A DNA stretch of 57,345 bases from Clostridia bacterium (lineage in GTDB: Bacteria; Bacillota; Clostridia; CAKSNL01; HGM11501). The stretch's first letter is position 1. Each line of letters starts with the position of its first letter. The notes below the pieces were generated by a model, which did no database searches, was not told the DNA's origin, and saw nothing but the letters and a program-made list of their open reading frames with translations. This document shows, one piece after another, positions 32,986-43,062 of the stretch. The stretch lies in contig CAAFWO010000029.1 in the NCBI GenBank assembly GCA_900766735.1, positions 1 through 57,345 on the forward strand. Reading direction: 5' to 3'. The translations under genes were made by a program, and so were the position numbers.

Positions 32986-34587
32986 ATGGGAGTTGATGCA
33001 ACTTTGAGTAAAATAAAATTACAGGCACACCGGGGCGTCTCCTCCGAATGCCCTGAAAATACGTTTTCGGCGTTTTGGAGATCTCTTTTTCAGGGATATG
33101 ACGTGATAGAGCTTGACCCGGAGTATACGCACGATAAAAAAATCGTCATTCTGCACGACGATGAGTTAAACCGAACGGCGCGAAACCGCGACGGGAGCGG
33201 GATTGCCGGGAGGATGTGTATTCATGATGTTACATATGCCGAGGCCGCGGCGTTTGACTTTGGAATCGGAGTCGGTCAAAAGTTCCGTGGCGAGACGCTT
33301 CCGCTCTTTTCGGACGTTTTGAGGTTTGCAAAAAGGGAGAATATCCGCCTTAAGATCGACGGGAAGATCGCCTCGTTTCCCGAGGAGATATTAAATATCT
33401 TATTTTCCGAGGCAAGGCCCTACGGCGAAGTTTTGTCTTTCACGGCGGCGGACATCGGCTTTGCAAAAAAGTGCCTTGCCGCCGTGCCGGGCGTAAAGAT
33501 AGACTATGACGGGGCGGTGACGGAGGAGGTTTTAAAATCTCTCGCGGAGCTTCTGCCGAAAGAGAGGCTGACCGTGTGGCTGCCCTTAGAATGCCCCGAG
33601 ACAGGCTGGGTCAGCGTTCCTTTTGCCGATGAAAAAAGCGCAAAGACCGTGAAAAAATATGCCTCACTCGGAATATGGACTGTCTATAACTACGGCGAGT
33701 TTGACGCGGCGATGCGTTTTTCGCCGGACGTTATAGAGACGGACGGGACGGTGAAGCCCGAGAAAAACAAAGGGCTTCGGTTTGATATGCATACGCACTC
33801 CGAAAACTCGCACGACTCGGACTGCCCGGTCGCCGAAATGGAGAAAAGCGAGGAGAAAAAAAACATCTCCGGCTTTGCGGTGACGGATCACGCCGATATT
33901 GAATTTCGCGATACGCGCGATCTATTCGGCGCGGCGAAAAAGGAGGCGGACGACATTTTTGCCGTCGCGGGCAAAACCAAGATACTCTACGGCATCGAAA
34001 TGGGCGAGGCGATCTGGCACAATGAGACGGCGGACAGCCTCATAAGGGAAAACGGTTTTGACGCGGTGATAGGCTCTGTCCACGCGGTGCGGTTTGACGG
34101 TTATGATATGCCCTATTCCGGGATCGACTTTGGAAAAATGGGAAAGGACGAGGCAAAAAAATATCTCTCGGCCTATTTTTACGATATGACCGAGATGATA
34201 AAGACCTGCGATTTTGACATTTTGGCGCATCTTAGCTGTCCGCTTCGCTACATCAACGGAAAATACGGGCTCGGGATCAGCCTGTGCGACTATGAAGACG
34301 AGATAATAAAAATTTTAGAGCTTATAATATCGCGGCGTATCGCGCTTGAGGTGAACACCTCGTGCGTTTATGAAAACAGCGGATATAACGCCTTTTTGCC
34401 CGAGGAATGGGTGATAAAAAAATATCTTGATATGGGCGGATACCTGATCACGACAGGGTCGGACGCGCACATTTCAAAAAACGCGGCGAACGCATTTGAT
34501 GAGCTTTATGCGCTTTTGAACGCACTCGGTGTGAAAAACACATATTATTATGAAAAGCGGCACGCTGTGGAGTGCGCTCTTAATTAA
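32986..34587 (+). CDS. Fusion of glycerophosphodiester phosphodiesterase and PHP-type phosphatase domains
   Basis: Two hydrolase domains in one 533-residue chain. The N-terminal GDPD domain (about 12-260) has His15-Arg16 in QAHRG, PENTF, Glu42/Asp44 in IELD and His57 in LHDDE, the standard catalytic set. The C-terminal PHP domain (about 265-530) has DMHTHSENS (His269, His271), TDHAD (Asp300, His301), EMGEA, IGSVHAV and TTGSDAH. PHP proteins include histidinol phosphatase and phosphoesterases. The pair could act in sequence on a phosphodiester and the monoester it yields. The 32986 ATG lacks a ribosome-binding site; a TTG at 33004 follows GGGAG and would shorten it by six residues. Confidence 0.87.
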   Translation: MGVDATLSKIKLQAHRGVSSECPENTFSAFWRSLFQGYDVIELDPEYTHDKKIVILHDDELNRTARNRDGSGIAGRMCIHDVTYAEAAAFDFGIGVGQKFRGETLPLFSDVLRFAKRENIRLKIDGKIASFPEEILNILFSEARPYGEVLSFTAADIGFAKKCLAAVPGVKIDYDGAVTEEVLKSLAELLPKERLTVWLPLECPETGWVSVPFADEKSAKTVKKYASLGIWTVYNYGEFDAAMRFSPDVIETDGTVKPEKNKGLRFDMHTHSENSHDSDCPVAEMEKSEEKKNISGFAVTDHADIEFRDTRDLFGAAKKEADDIFAVAGKTKILYGIEMGEAIWHNETADSLIRENGFDAVIGSVHAVRFDGYDMPYSGIDFGKMGKDEAKKYLSAYFYDMTEMIKTCDFDILAHLSCPLRYINGKYGLGISLCDYEDEIIKILELIISRRIALEVNTSCVYENSGYNAFLPEEWVIKKYLDMGGYLITTGSDAHISKNAANAFDELYALLNALGVKNTYYYEKRHAVECALN

Positions 34588-34603
34588 AGAAAGGGGAATA
34601 AAA

Positions 34604-35247
34604 ATGAAAGCGGCGGTATTTTATAAAAAACACGATCTTAAGATCGAGGAGATCAAAAAGCCCGAGCCGGGCCCGGGAGAGGTGCTGATAAAAGTTATGG
34701 CGTGTGGCATTTGCGGAACGGATGTGCACATTTTCGAGGGCGACGAGGGTGCGGCGGCAACGCCGGCCGGCACCGTTTTGGGCCATGAATTTTCCGGAAT
34801 CATCGAAAAGACGGGCGACGGCGTGACCGCGTTTAAGGCCGGAGACCGCGTGACGGTCGACCCCAACAAGCTTTGCGGAAAGTGCTCTTACTGCAGATCG
34901 GGGATAGGGCACTTCTGCGAAAATATAATAGGAATCGGAACGACCGTGAACGGCGGATTTTCAGAATACTGCGCCGTGCCGGCAAAAAGTCGACCGTTAT
35001 GTTCTTCGGCCTCACCGCGCCCGGCGATACGATAAAGGTAAAGCCGTTCGAGCTTTTTAAAAAGGAGATCACGATAAAAGCTTCCTATATTAATCCGTAT
35101 ACTCAGGGCCGCGCGCTTGCGCTTATCGACGGAAAGAGGATCGACGTTTCGTCCATGGTGAAGACCGAGAAGCTTACTGATCTTCCCGGAATACTTGCCG
35201 ACAGGACCAAACGGAGCGCAAAAGTTATCATTTGCCCGAATGAGTGA
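34604..35247 (+). pseudogene. Zinc-dependent alcohol dehydrogenase with an internal deletion
   Basis: Medium-chain (MDR) sorbitol/threonine dehydrogenase type. The first 128 residues are intact: MACGICGTDVH with catalytic zinc ligands, LGHEFSG, GDRVTVDPN, and the structural zinc cysteines in CGKCSYCRSGIGHFC. At 34976-34990 the reading jumps to another frame that carries only the last part (KKSTVMFFGLTAPGD to VIICPNE). The Rossmann domain, about 390 bases, is missing. GCCGGCAAAAAG at the junction can be read as the end of one part (PAK) and the start of the other (AGKK), suggesting deletion between short repeats. GAAAGGGG precedes the ATG. Confidence 0.85.
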
Positions 35248-36081
35248 GCCTGAACTCCGACGGCGGCATGGCGTGTTTTTGAAAAAACAGGCGGTTAAAA
35301 TAGGTCACGTTTGAAAAGCCTGCGTCAAGCGCGATGTCAAGCACGGCCTTTTCTGTGAAGATGAGCTCATTTTCGGTTTTTTCAAGCCGCCGTGCGTTGA
35401 TGAACTGCTTGACCGTGAGCCCGGTCTCGCGGCGGAATAGCCGCCCTAAATATTTCTCGTTCGCGAAATAGAGCCGTGCGAGCTGTTTTAGCGTGATATT
35501 TCTTGTGTAGTTCGCGAGAAGATATTCCCTGACCTCGTGCACGCGCCAGTTTTCGCCGCTTTGCAGAGAGAGCTTTTTGCAGGACAAAACAAGCGTTATG
35601 TAGTCATTTACGACCCCGGCAGCATTTTCAAGGCTCTCGGGGCCGCAAAGAACCTCTGCGCCGGCAAGCGCGTTTTTTAAGAGTTTTGAATCAACACCGT
35701 TAAGACGGGAAGCCTTGGATAATTTTCCGAGGCTTTTTTCTTTGTCCGTCACGGCGTTTCCGGCATAGATGATGCAGACCGCCGAGCCGTTTATTAAGAC
35801 GGGCAGAGCATATTCATAGAGCTCGAACGGGCAAAGGCCGGAAAACGGCTCTTTTTTTCGACGGCGAGCCGGTTCGCCCTTGTCTTGCACCGCATACAAA
35901 GGTCGAATCCCTTGGCGGTGGACTTTGCCGTGTCGCAGAACGGCTTTGAATGTATCTTATATTTCTGGGGCAGTTTCAGTTCGTCATAGCGCAGAACGCC
36001 GGAAACGTCGTGCACCGAGATGCGCATATTGCGCTTTTCCGTCAGCGCGCGAAGAAGATTATAAAGACCCGAATATTTCAT
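35228..36081 (-). pseudogene. PocR-domain AraC-family regulator, frameshifted
   Basis: The restored product has about 284 residues. The N-terminal PocR sensor domain (about 1-150) begins MKYSGLYNLLRALTEK and has FDLCMRCKTRA. The C-terminal AraC domain has ITLKQLARLYFANEKYLGRL, FRRETGLTVKQFINARRLEK and FSNVTYFNRLFF. The first 78 or so codons are in one frame and the rest in another. The shift falls in a run of seven A on the coding strand (35852-35858); eight would restore VEKKEPFSG. It could be a real mutation, phase variation or a sequencing error. It flanks the broken alcohol dehydrogenase and the FAD oxidoreductase. Confidence 0.83.
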
Positions 36082-36102
36082 AAAATCACCTCTGTTAATA
36101 AA

Positions 36103-36131
36103 AATATAGCACAAAAGTATCTTTTGTTCAA
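36103..36131 (-). promoter_or_regulatory. Sigma-A promoter of the PocR-AraC gene
   Basis: On the minus strand, TTGAAC (36126-36131), 17 bp and TATATT (36103-36108). Confidence 0.6.
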
Positions 36132-36200
36132 GTTTTTGTTCCGTTTGTATAAGACTTTTTGAAGATTTACAGCTATTATAAAATAAAAGGGGGCATTTTT

Positions 36201-37448
36201 ATGAAAAAGTTTGATGTTTTGGTTGCCGGCGGAGGCTTTGCAGGAACGGCGGCGGCGATAAGCGCGGCACGCGGGGGCAAAAAGGTCATTTTGTTTGACA
36301 AATTCAACGCGCCGGGCGGTGCGGCAGCAGTCAACCTCGTGACGCCGTTTATGCCGTATTGGACGATAAATAAGGAAAGAAACAAAAGAGAATATTTAAC
36401 GGGCGGAATTTTTTCGGAGATTGTCGGTAAATTAAGAGAGCTCGGCGCGATGGAGGGCGACGACAAATTCAGCGACGAATATTTAAAGCTTGTCTTAAAC
36501 CGCATGATAAAAGAGGCCGGGGTGACCGTGCGCTATCACGCATATTTAAAAGACGTTGAAAAAGAGGGAAAAAGCATAAAAAGCGTAACGGTTTCGGCGC
36601 TGGGGCAGGATATAAAAATCGCCGCCGACACGTTTATTGACGCGACGGGCGACGGTGTTTTGTCATACCTTGCCGGGTGCTCGTTTATGCTCGGGAGAAA
36701 AGGGGACAATCTCTGCCAGCCGATGACGCTCTGCTTCAGGGCGGCGAACGTTGACGTTGGGCGTTTTTACGCCGAGATGCCCGAAATGCAGAAGCTTTAT
36801 AAGGAAAAGCAGAGCTCGGGCGAGATCAGAAATCCGCGCGAAAATATTTTGACATTTGTCGTTCCGGCAAAGGGCATTATTCATTTTAACACGACGAGAG
36901 TGGTGAAATTGAACCCGACAGACCCGTTTGACGTGACGGAGGCGGAATTTGCCGCGCGCGAGCAGGTGTTTGAGCTTTTTGACCTTTTAAAGGCAAGCTT
37001 TTCGTCGATGAAGGACGCGGACCTTATCATGACGGCGGCCGGAATCGGCGTGCGCGAAAGCAGAATGATAGAGGGCGAGCACATTTTAACGGCAAACGAC
37101 CTTAAAGAGTGCACGAAATTTCCCGATTCCGTGGCGCGCGGAAACTATGACATTGACATTCACAACCCCGAGGGCACGGGCACGAGCCACTATTACTTTG
37201 CGCCGGGAGAGTACTACACGATCCCATACCGTTCGCTCACCGTGAAAGATGCGGACAATCTTTTGGTCGCGGGAAGGTGCATTTCGGCTGATCACGAGGC
37301 ACAGGCGTCGATTCGCATAATGCCGATCTGCGCGTCGACGGGCGAGGCGGCAGGCATCGCTGCATCGCTTGCTCCGGGCGGAAAGGTAAAAGAGGTTGAT
37401 ATAAAGGCCTTAAGAGAAAGGCTTACGGCCTCGGGGGCGTTAATTTAA
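36201..37448 (+). CDS. FAD-dependent oxidoreductase (PF12831-type)
   Basis: Flavoprotein of 415 residues, started at the ATG at 36201 with AAAGGGGG upstream. The dinucleotide site VLVAGGGFAGTAAAISAARG (about 5-24) is followed by an FAD ribose-binding acidic residue in ILFDKF. Further family motifs are PGGAAAVNLVTPFM, FIDATGDGVLSYLAG (about 153-167) and the C-terminal LLVAGRCISADHEAQASIR. The FAD_oxidored family includes enzymes acting on carbohydrate-derived compounds. It is intact although both neighbours on its left are broken. Confidence 0.88.
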   Translation: MKKFDVLVAGGGFAGTAAAISAARGGKKVILFDKFNAPGGAAAVNLVTPFMPYWTINKERNKREYLTGGIFSEIVGKLRELGAMEGDDKFSDEYLKLVLNRMIKEAGVTVRYHAYLKDVEKEGKSIKSVTVSALGQDIKIAADTFIDATGDGVLSYLAGCSFMLGRKGDNLCQPMTLCFRAANVDVGRFYAEMPEMQKLYKEKQSSGEIRNPRENILTFVVPAKGIIHFNTTRVVKLNPTDPFDVTEAEFAAREQVFELFDLLKASFSSMKDADLIMTAAGIGVRESRMIEGEHILTANDLKECTKFPDSVARGNYDIDIHNPEGTGTSHYYFAPGEYYTIPYRSLTVKDADNLLVAGRCISADHEAQASIRIMPICASTGEAAGIAASLAPGGKVKEVDIKALRERLTASGALI

Positions 37449-37488
37449 AAAACGACAGGATTATTATATAAAATACAGAAATTTTATA

Positions 37489-37517
37489 TTGAAACAGCGC
37501 TGTTACCGACTTATAAT
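37489..37517 (+). promoter_or_regulatory. Sigma-A promoter of the GH99-like gene
   Basis: TTGAAA (37489-37494), 17 bp and TATAAT (37512-37517), 33 bases before the start. Confidence 0.75.
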
Positions 37518-37549
37518 GAAAGTAGAAATATATAAGGAGGGAACAGTAA

Positions 37550-40333
37550 ATGCGGAAAATTTTAGTATTATTGCTTGTTGCCGTGCTCGTGCTGGGCACG
37601 GCTGTTTCGGTGAGCGCGAATGAGGACATTAAGCTTACGCCGGACAAGATCACGGACAAGTATCTTGTCAACACGGACGGCGGAGTGGTCAGAAATCTAA
37701 CGCGCAAGGCATATTTTTCATTTCCCGGAGTGGATATGACGGGGATAAACTCCGTATCGGTGCGCGCGAAAAACGACATCGACGGAACATCGAACGCGAT
37801 GACGCTGGCGGTTGTTTTGGACGATCCGAAAAAGGGCGAGGTTTTGGGATATATTAACCTTTCCGAGCCCGGGGAAGACATTAACGCATACGCGCCTATT
37901 AAACGGGCGGAAGGAACGCATAACGTTTATTTTTGTTGCTACTACGGTTCTGTGGGAGCGGGCGACGTTGCGATAAAGGAGATCGGTTTCAGCAAAGCGG
38001 AACACAACCGTAATACAACGGAAAATAAAGTGTCCGACGATTACATAAAGGACATTTATTCCGATACATGGGCCGGAACTGACTCGCTCGGCCGCCGTGT
38101 CGCGGACTATGCCGAGGCCGGAGACGTAAAGACTGACGGGCGCACCGTCGGTATGTTTTACTGGAACTGGCACGTGTCGGACGCAAAGTCCGCGCGTGCG
38201 ACCGTGATCTCGGACGTTATAAAGGCACATCCCGAGGCGAAGGAAGACTACAAAAACGAGGCGTGGGATCAGAAGGGCGTTTACTACTGGGATGAGCCGG
38301 TGCTCGGATTTTACACATCGGAGGATTATTTCGTGTACCGCCGTCACGCCCAGATGCTCGCAGACGCCGGGGTGGACATGGTTTTCCTTGACTATTCAAA
38401 TACACACACATACATTCCGGAGCTTGACGCTATGGTAGACGCGTTCCGTGACGCGAAAAAGTCCGGCGTCAACATCCCGCGTATTTCGGCGATGACGCTT
38501 CACTTAAAGGGCGGCGGAAAAAAGCAGTTTGAAAATTTAGCTTCGATATATTTTAACTGCTTTGTTGAAAACGACTATACCGACGTGTGGGCCTACTGGG
38601 ACGGAAAGCCTCTGCTTTACGCAAATTCCACACCCGACGCGGCGCTTGCAAACGTGGACGGCGACAATGAACAGGAAAAGAAGCTTTTAGATGATATAAA
38701 GGGCTTTTTTACCTTCCGCGAGCAGGGCACGAGGGACTCCGATAACGACGGAAAATTAAACGACAGAAAATGGATGTGGCTTGAAAATTTCCCGCAGGTT
38801 TTAAGAAACCCGGACGAAACGGGAAGACCTGAGTGCGTGTCCGTCGGAGTTTCGATTAACCATTCCTATGTATACGGTAACTCGGCGATCGGCGTTGCCT
38901 CCGATCCGCACACGAAGGGCAGAGGCCATTCCGAGGCGTTCGGTGAGGACTATTCGGAAAACGGAGCGAGGATGGCGTACTTTTTCTCCGAGCAGGCATC
39001 GCTCGCGCTTTCGGCAGAGCCCAAGATCGTTATGATAGACGGCTGGAACGAGTGGACTGCGGACAGAAAGGCAATATACAGCGGATTTAAAAATTCGTTC
39101 GTCGATTGCTAAACTCCGGAGGACAGCCGCGATTTTGAGCCGTCGCGCGGAATTTTGGGCGACGATTACTACATGCTTTTGATTGACTTCGTGAGAAAAT
39201 ATAAGGGCGTTCGACCTGTTCCGGTCGCGACCGGCGCAAGGACGATCGACCTTTCGGGCCCGGCAGAGCAGTGGGACGGAGTCGGTCCGGAATTCTTAAA
39301 CGATGACGAGTCCTATGAAAGAGACTTTGACGGCAGAGCGAAGGCAAAAAGCATCGTGGGCGACAAGATGGAGCCATGGCACTATAAAACGACAGTGAAC
39401 AATGCGGTCAAGTCGGCAAAGGTGTCTTTTGACAATGAGAATATCTACATTTTAATAAAGACATTTAACCCGATCGTTTCGGACAGGGAAAATTTCCTTC
39501 ACATTTTCATCGATACGGACAGAAACCGTGCGACAGGCTGGGAGGGATATGACTACAGCATCAACGTTTCGGGAAAAGGCGCCGTTTCAACATATTCGGA
39601 CGGCTGGAAAAAGATCGCGGACGCGGAATATAACTTAGGCTCCGATTCGTACACGGTAAAGATTCCCAGAAATCTCATCGGTGAGACGGGAACGGTGGAT
39701 ATGGAATTTAAGGTGACCGACTCCGTGGCGGCGGACGATATTCTCGATTTTTACTCGGACGGTTCGTCGGCACCCATCGGAAGGCTTAACTGGGTATACA
39801 CTGAGAAGGCAGAGAAGACTCTCGGACAAAAAGAAAGAAGCGCACTTTTAAACACCGCGGTCGTTAAGGCAGGGTGTGAAAAAATGGCTGTCGGCGGAGC
39901 GGTCATGACAGTTTATGAAAAGGACAGACGCGTTACCCCGTTTTTGATGAACGGCACGCTCTACGTTCCGGAAACCGCATATAATGAAATCATGGGCTAC
40001 GGGCGCTCGAAAACAGAGTATATGAGCGATTACAATATGTTCTTCACATATCACTACGAGCTTTCGGACGACCTCGGGGAAATTATCAATTACAACTGGA
40101 CGAACGGAGTTTTAGGCTCCGGGGAAATATATGTAAACGGCAGGCTCAAGTGGCTTTCCGCGCCGGTTTTGGCAAAGGACGGAATAATCTTTGTACCGTT
40201 ATCGCTGATAGAGGAATGCTACGGCAAGCGCGTCACGGATCTTGGCGGAGGAAGCTTTGCGGTTTCCGGCGTCGAATATGACAAGTCCGCCGTTTTATCA
40301 GCACTTTCGTTATGCGATGAGGAAGCAAAATGA
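37550..40333 (+). pseudogene. Exported GH99-like glycosidase with an in-frame stop
   Basis: One reading frame of 927 codons interrupted by a single TAA at 39110-39112. A signal peptide covers about 1-24. A TIM-barrel region (about 190-520) resembles GH99/GH71-like enzymes (GMFYWNWHVSD, YYWDEPVLGFY, DGWNEWTADR). A CBM9-like domain follows (about 600-710; IFIDTDRNRATGWEGYDY), then a copper-amine-oxidase-like stalk domain (about 790-900). The stop falls in FVDC-stop-TPEDSRDFEP; an aromatic residue such as Tyr (TAT or TAC) would be natural there. The downstream part could restart at TTG 39155. AAGGAGG precedes the ATG. Confidence 0.8.
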
Positions 40334-41741
40334 AAAAAATAATTTCGGTTTTTCTGGCAGTTTTAATGTCGCTTTCGGCGGCCTCCGTTTCGGCGAAGGC
40401 GGAATTTTTGCCGCGTGACGGATGGACGGCAGAGGTAACCTCCCAGAGAGGAAACAACATCGGAAACATATTGGATGGGGACAGCTCGACCTACTGGCAC
40501 TCAAATTACACGAATGAAGGCTAGACCATTACCGGTCACGATAACCCGCCTTACGACGTAACGGTTGCGCTTCCTAAAAAAACTGCGGTGTCGGGCGTTG
40601 CATTTTTGCCCAGAGGCGGTACCGGAGACATTCTGAAAGGCGAGGTCTACGGGTCGGACAGCGCCTCGGGAGACGATTTTTATCTTCTGGCGGATAACTT
40701 GGTGTTCACTGCCGACAAGACATATAAGTATATTGAATTTGACAAAAATGTCAGCCTTTTAAGAGTGAGACTGCGCGCGACGGAAACGGTCGGCGGTTAC
40801 GGTACGATGGCAGAATTTAACCTTCTTCCCCCCGCAAGTGAAAAAGAGACCGTAACACCGAAGGATTATTCTCTCTACAACCAAAAGAACGGGCTTTTAC
40901 CGATCGACACATCGACCTTTACGGCGATATATGACGGAGAGAACATTCAGCCGTTAACAAATCTTTTTTTGACGGGTCCATTCCCAGAGTATGGCAGACA
41001 GAAGAGATCCTGGAATCGAAATTCCCCGTTTATCTCACTATTGACTTAAAGAGGGAACAGGGCGTCAGAAAGATCGTCGTTACTCCGAGACAGACCGCCG
41101 ATTTTCACGGACTCTGGCTTAATGTGGCGGCGGAAAAAAGCAGTGACGGCAAGACATGGGAGGAGCTCGGCAGCTACTCGTTTGAGCAGGATTTAAAAGA
41201 CAGGATTTTTGACTTTGAAAAGGATGTAAGGGCGCGCTATTTCAGATTTAAAATAGAAAAAGCCATCGGGAGAAGAGTCAGCGCGGCGGAGATCTATTTC
41301 TACAGGTCAAAGGCCGAGGAGGAAATAGACAAAGCCGAAAGTGCGGAAAAATACATTCTTAAGGTCGGCTCGGACGTTCTTATAAGCGAAAAAGGCAAAG
41401 AGAAAAAGGAGATAAAGCTTGATACTGCGCCCTTTATCTCGTCGTCGACAACGCTCATCCCTCTTCGCGGCCTTTTGGAGGAAATGGGAGCAACGGTCGA
41501 CTGGAACGGCGAAACGCGTGAAGTAACGCTTGACAACAGCGTTTACAAAATAAAGATGCAGATATAGAGCCGTCTCGTCTATGTTGACGACCCGAAATAT
41601 GGAACGGTGCGCTACACGCTCTTGCAACAGCCTATGATAAAGGACGAAAGAACATTTATTCCGGTTCGTTTCGTGTCGGAGATCCTCGGCTATAATGTCA
41701 GCTGGGACGCTGAAACAAAAGAGATCACAATTACGAAATAA
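40330..41741 (+). pseudogene. Exported F5/8C-like and stalk-domain protein with two TAG stops and a frameshift
   Basis: The restored chain has about 470 residues. A signal peptide (1-20) is followed by an F5/8 type C-like domain (about 30-170; ILDGDSSTYWHSNYTNEG) and a second discoidin-like region (about 215-330). A copper-amine-oxidase-like stalk follows at about 350-470 (LIPLRGLLEEMGATVDWNGE, FIPVRFVSEILGYNVSWD). Defects are TAG at 40522-40524, a lost T in the run 40964-40970 (seven, where eight restores NLFFDGSIPRVW), and TAG at 41565-41567. The ATG overlaps the preceding stop (ATGA), so the two exported proteins were one operon. Confidence 0.82.
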
Positions 41742-41745
41742 ATGG

Positions 41746-41774
41746 TTGACTTTTTATTCCTGCTCGTGTAAAAT
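41746..41774 (+). promoter_or_regulatory. Sigma-A promoter of the beta-helix gene
   Basis: TTGACT (41746-41751), 17 bp and TAAAAT (41769-41774), 27 bases before the start codon. Confidence 0.7.
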
Positions 41775-41801
41775 ATACCCATAGTATGGGATGTACAGTT
41801 T

Positions 41802-42968
41802 ATGGCAGGAATTATTGACGCCAAAGAATACGGCTTTTTGCCGGACGGAGAGCATTTTAACGACGGCGTGATGGCAAAATACATTGAAAACGATTACAAA
41901 ACCCCGATATTTTTCCCGGAGGGAACATATCTTTTCTCAAAGACTATCGCGATTCCCGATCTTTGCTTTGTCGAGCTGGCGGCGCACGCGGAGTTCAAGC
42001 TTGAGTCGGACGAAGTAATAGACTACTTCATCACCTTAAGACGCGGAAGGACCGGCGGAGGCTACGGCTTTAACTGCTACATAAGGGGCGGCTTTATTAA
42101 CGCCAACAACAAGGCAAAAAACGGGATCGGCGTTTACAAGACGCGTCACGTCGTGTTTGGGGACTTTTTCTTAAAGAATGTGCTTGAAAAGGGAATTGTG
42201 GCAAGAACCGAGGAACAACCGGACGGCCAGTCGTTTTTCAGAAATGTTCTGATCGAGAACGACTTTGCGCTTCCCGGCACGGTCGGCGTTTACGACAACG
42301 CGTTTGACACGCACTTTGACCAGGTCGAGGTCGTGAATTTTGAAACCGCGTATAACACCATCTGCGGAAGATTCAACTATTGCTCGGCATGGCTCCGTGA
42401 CAATTCAACGATTGGGGATTCGACCTTTGCGGTCATCCGCGGTCATGACATTGTTTTCACCGCGCCCGCGGTGGACACGTACCGCTACGGGTTTAAGATA
42501 GTTGATCCGCGCTATAACGTTTCGATCACGGATATGCTCTGGATAACCAACGGCGGAGTTTACACGCCCGAGCTTCGGGAAAGGTTCCCGAGAGTCATTT
42601 TCAATGCGGACTACGACACGGGAAGCTATCTCGTTTCCGGGCTCAAGATCAACAACGAGGACAATCTGGAGTTTTCAAACAGGGAGCTTTTCCGCTCAAA
42701 ATTCCTAAACGTCAGAACCGTCGGCGACTTTGATCCGTATGAGACAATAAAATATTTCAGAAACGATAACGACGAGAGAACCGGGAAAGCCGAGGGCGAC
42801 CTTGATTCGTTAAGAATAGGGCTTTACGAGTGCTCGCTTTTCGGCGAAACGGGAGCTCTTGAAGTTAAGAAAACAGGAAACATCACCCTTCAGCGGTTCA
42901 TGGGCGATAAAACCTTTGCCTACAGGACCAACAAGGGCGAAGGGTATACGGACTGGATAAAAAAATAA
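41802..42968 (+). CDS. Pectate-lyase-like right-handed beta-helix protein
   Basis: A 388-residue protein without a signal peptide. The beginning IIDAKEYGFLPDGEHFNDG followed by IFFPEGTYLFSKTI matches the N-terminal cap of pectate-lyase_3 / glycosyl hydrolase 28-like beta-helix proteins. Short beta-rich repeats follow (CYIRGGFINANNKAKNGIGV, RNVLIENDFALPG, YNVSITDMLWITNGG). It may cleave or bind a polysaccharide; catalytic residues cannot be assigned. GGGATG is a weak ribosome-binding site. It is intact, directly after two broken carbohydrate-related genes. Confidence 0.75.
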   Translation: MAGIIDAKEYGFLPDGEHFNDGVMAKYIENDYKTPIFFPEGTYLFSKTIAIPDLCFVELAAHAEFKLESDEVIDYFITLRRGRTGGGYGFNCYIRGGFINANNKAKNGIGVYKTRHVVFGDFFLKNVLEKGIVARTEEQPDGQSFFRNVLIENDFALPGTVGVYDNAFDTHFDQVEVVNFETAYNTICGRFNYCSAWLRDNSTIGDSTFAVIRGHDIVFTAPAVDTYRYGFKIVDPRYNVSITDMLWITNGGVYTPELRERFPRVIFNADYDTGSYLVSGLKINNEDNLEFSNRELFRSKFLNVRTVGDFDPYETIKYFRNDNDERTGKAEGDLDSLRIGLYECSLFGETGALEVKKTGNITLQRFMGDKTFAYRTNKGEGYTDWIKK

Positions 42969-43062
42969 AATAAACGCTACGCTTTTGCCGTGTGCAGATA
43001 AGACAGTAATTTGATAGAACTACAAAACCGGCATCTGTCAGACAGGATTGGACAACAAAACA

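Noticed and set aside
40330..41741. Programmed frameshifting or selenocysteine as an explanation for the broken exported genes
   Set aside because: The stops are TAA and TAG, not TGA, and no stimulatory structure or slippery heptamer with a downstream hairpin was seen.
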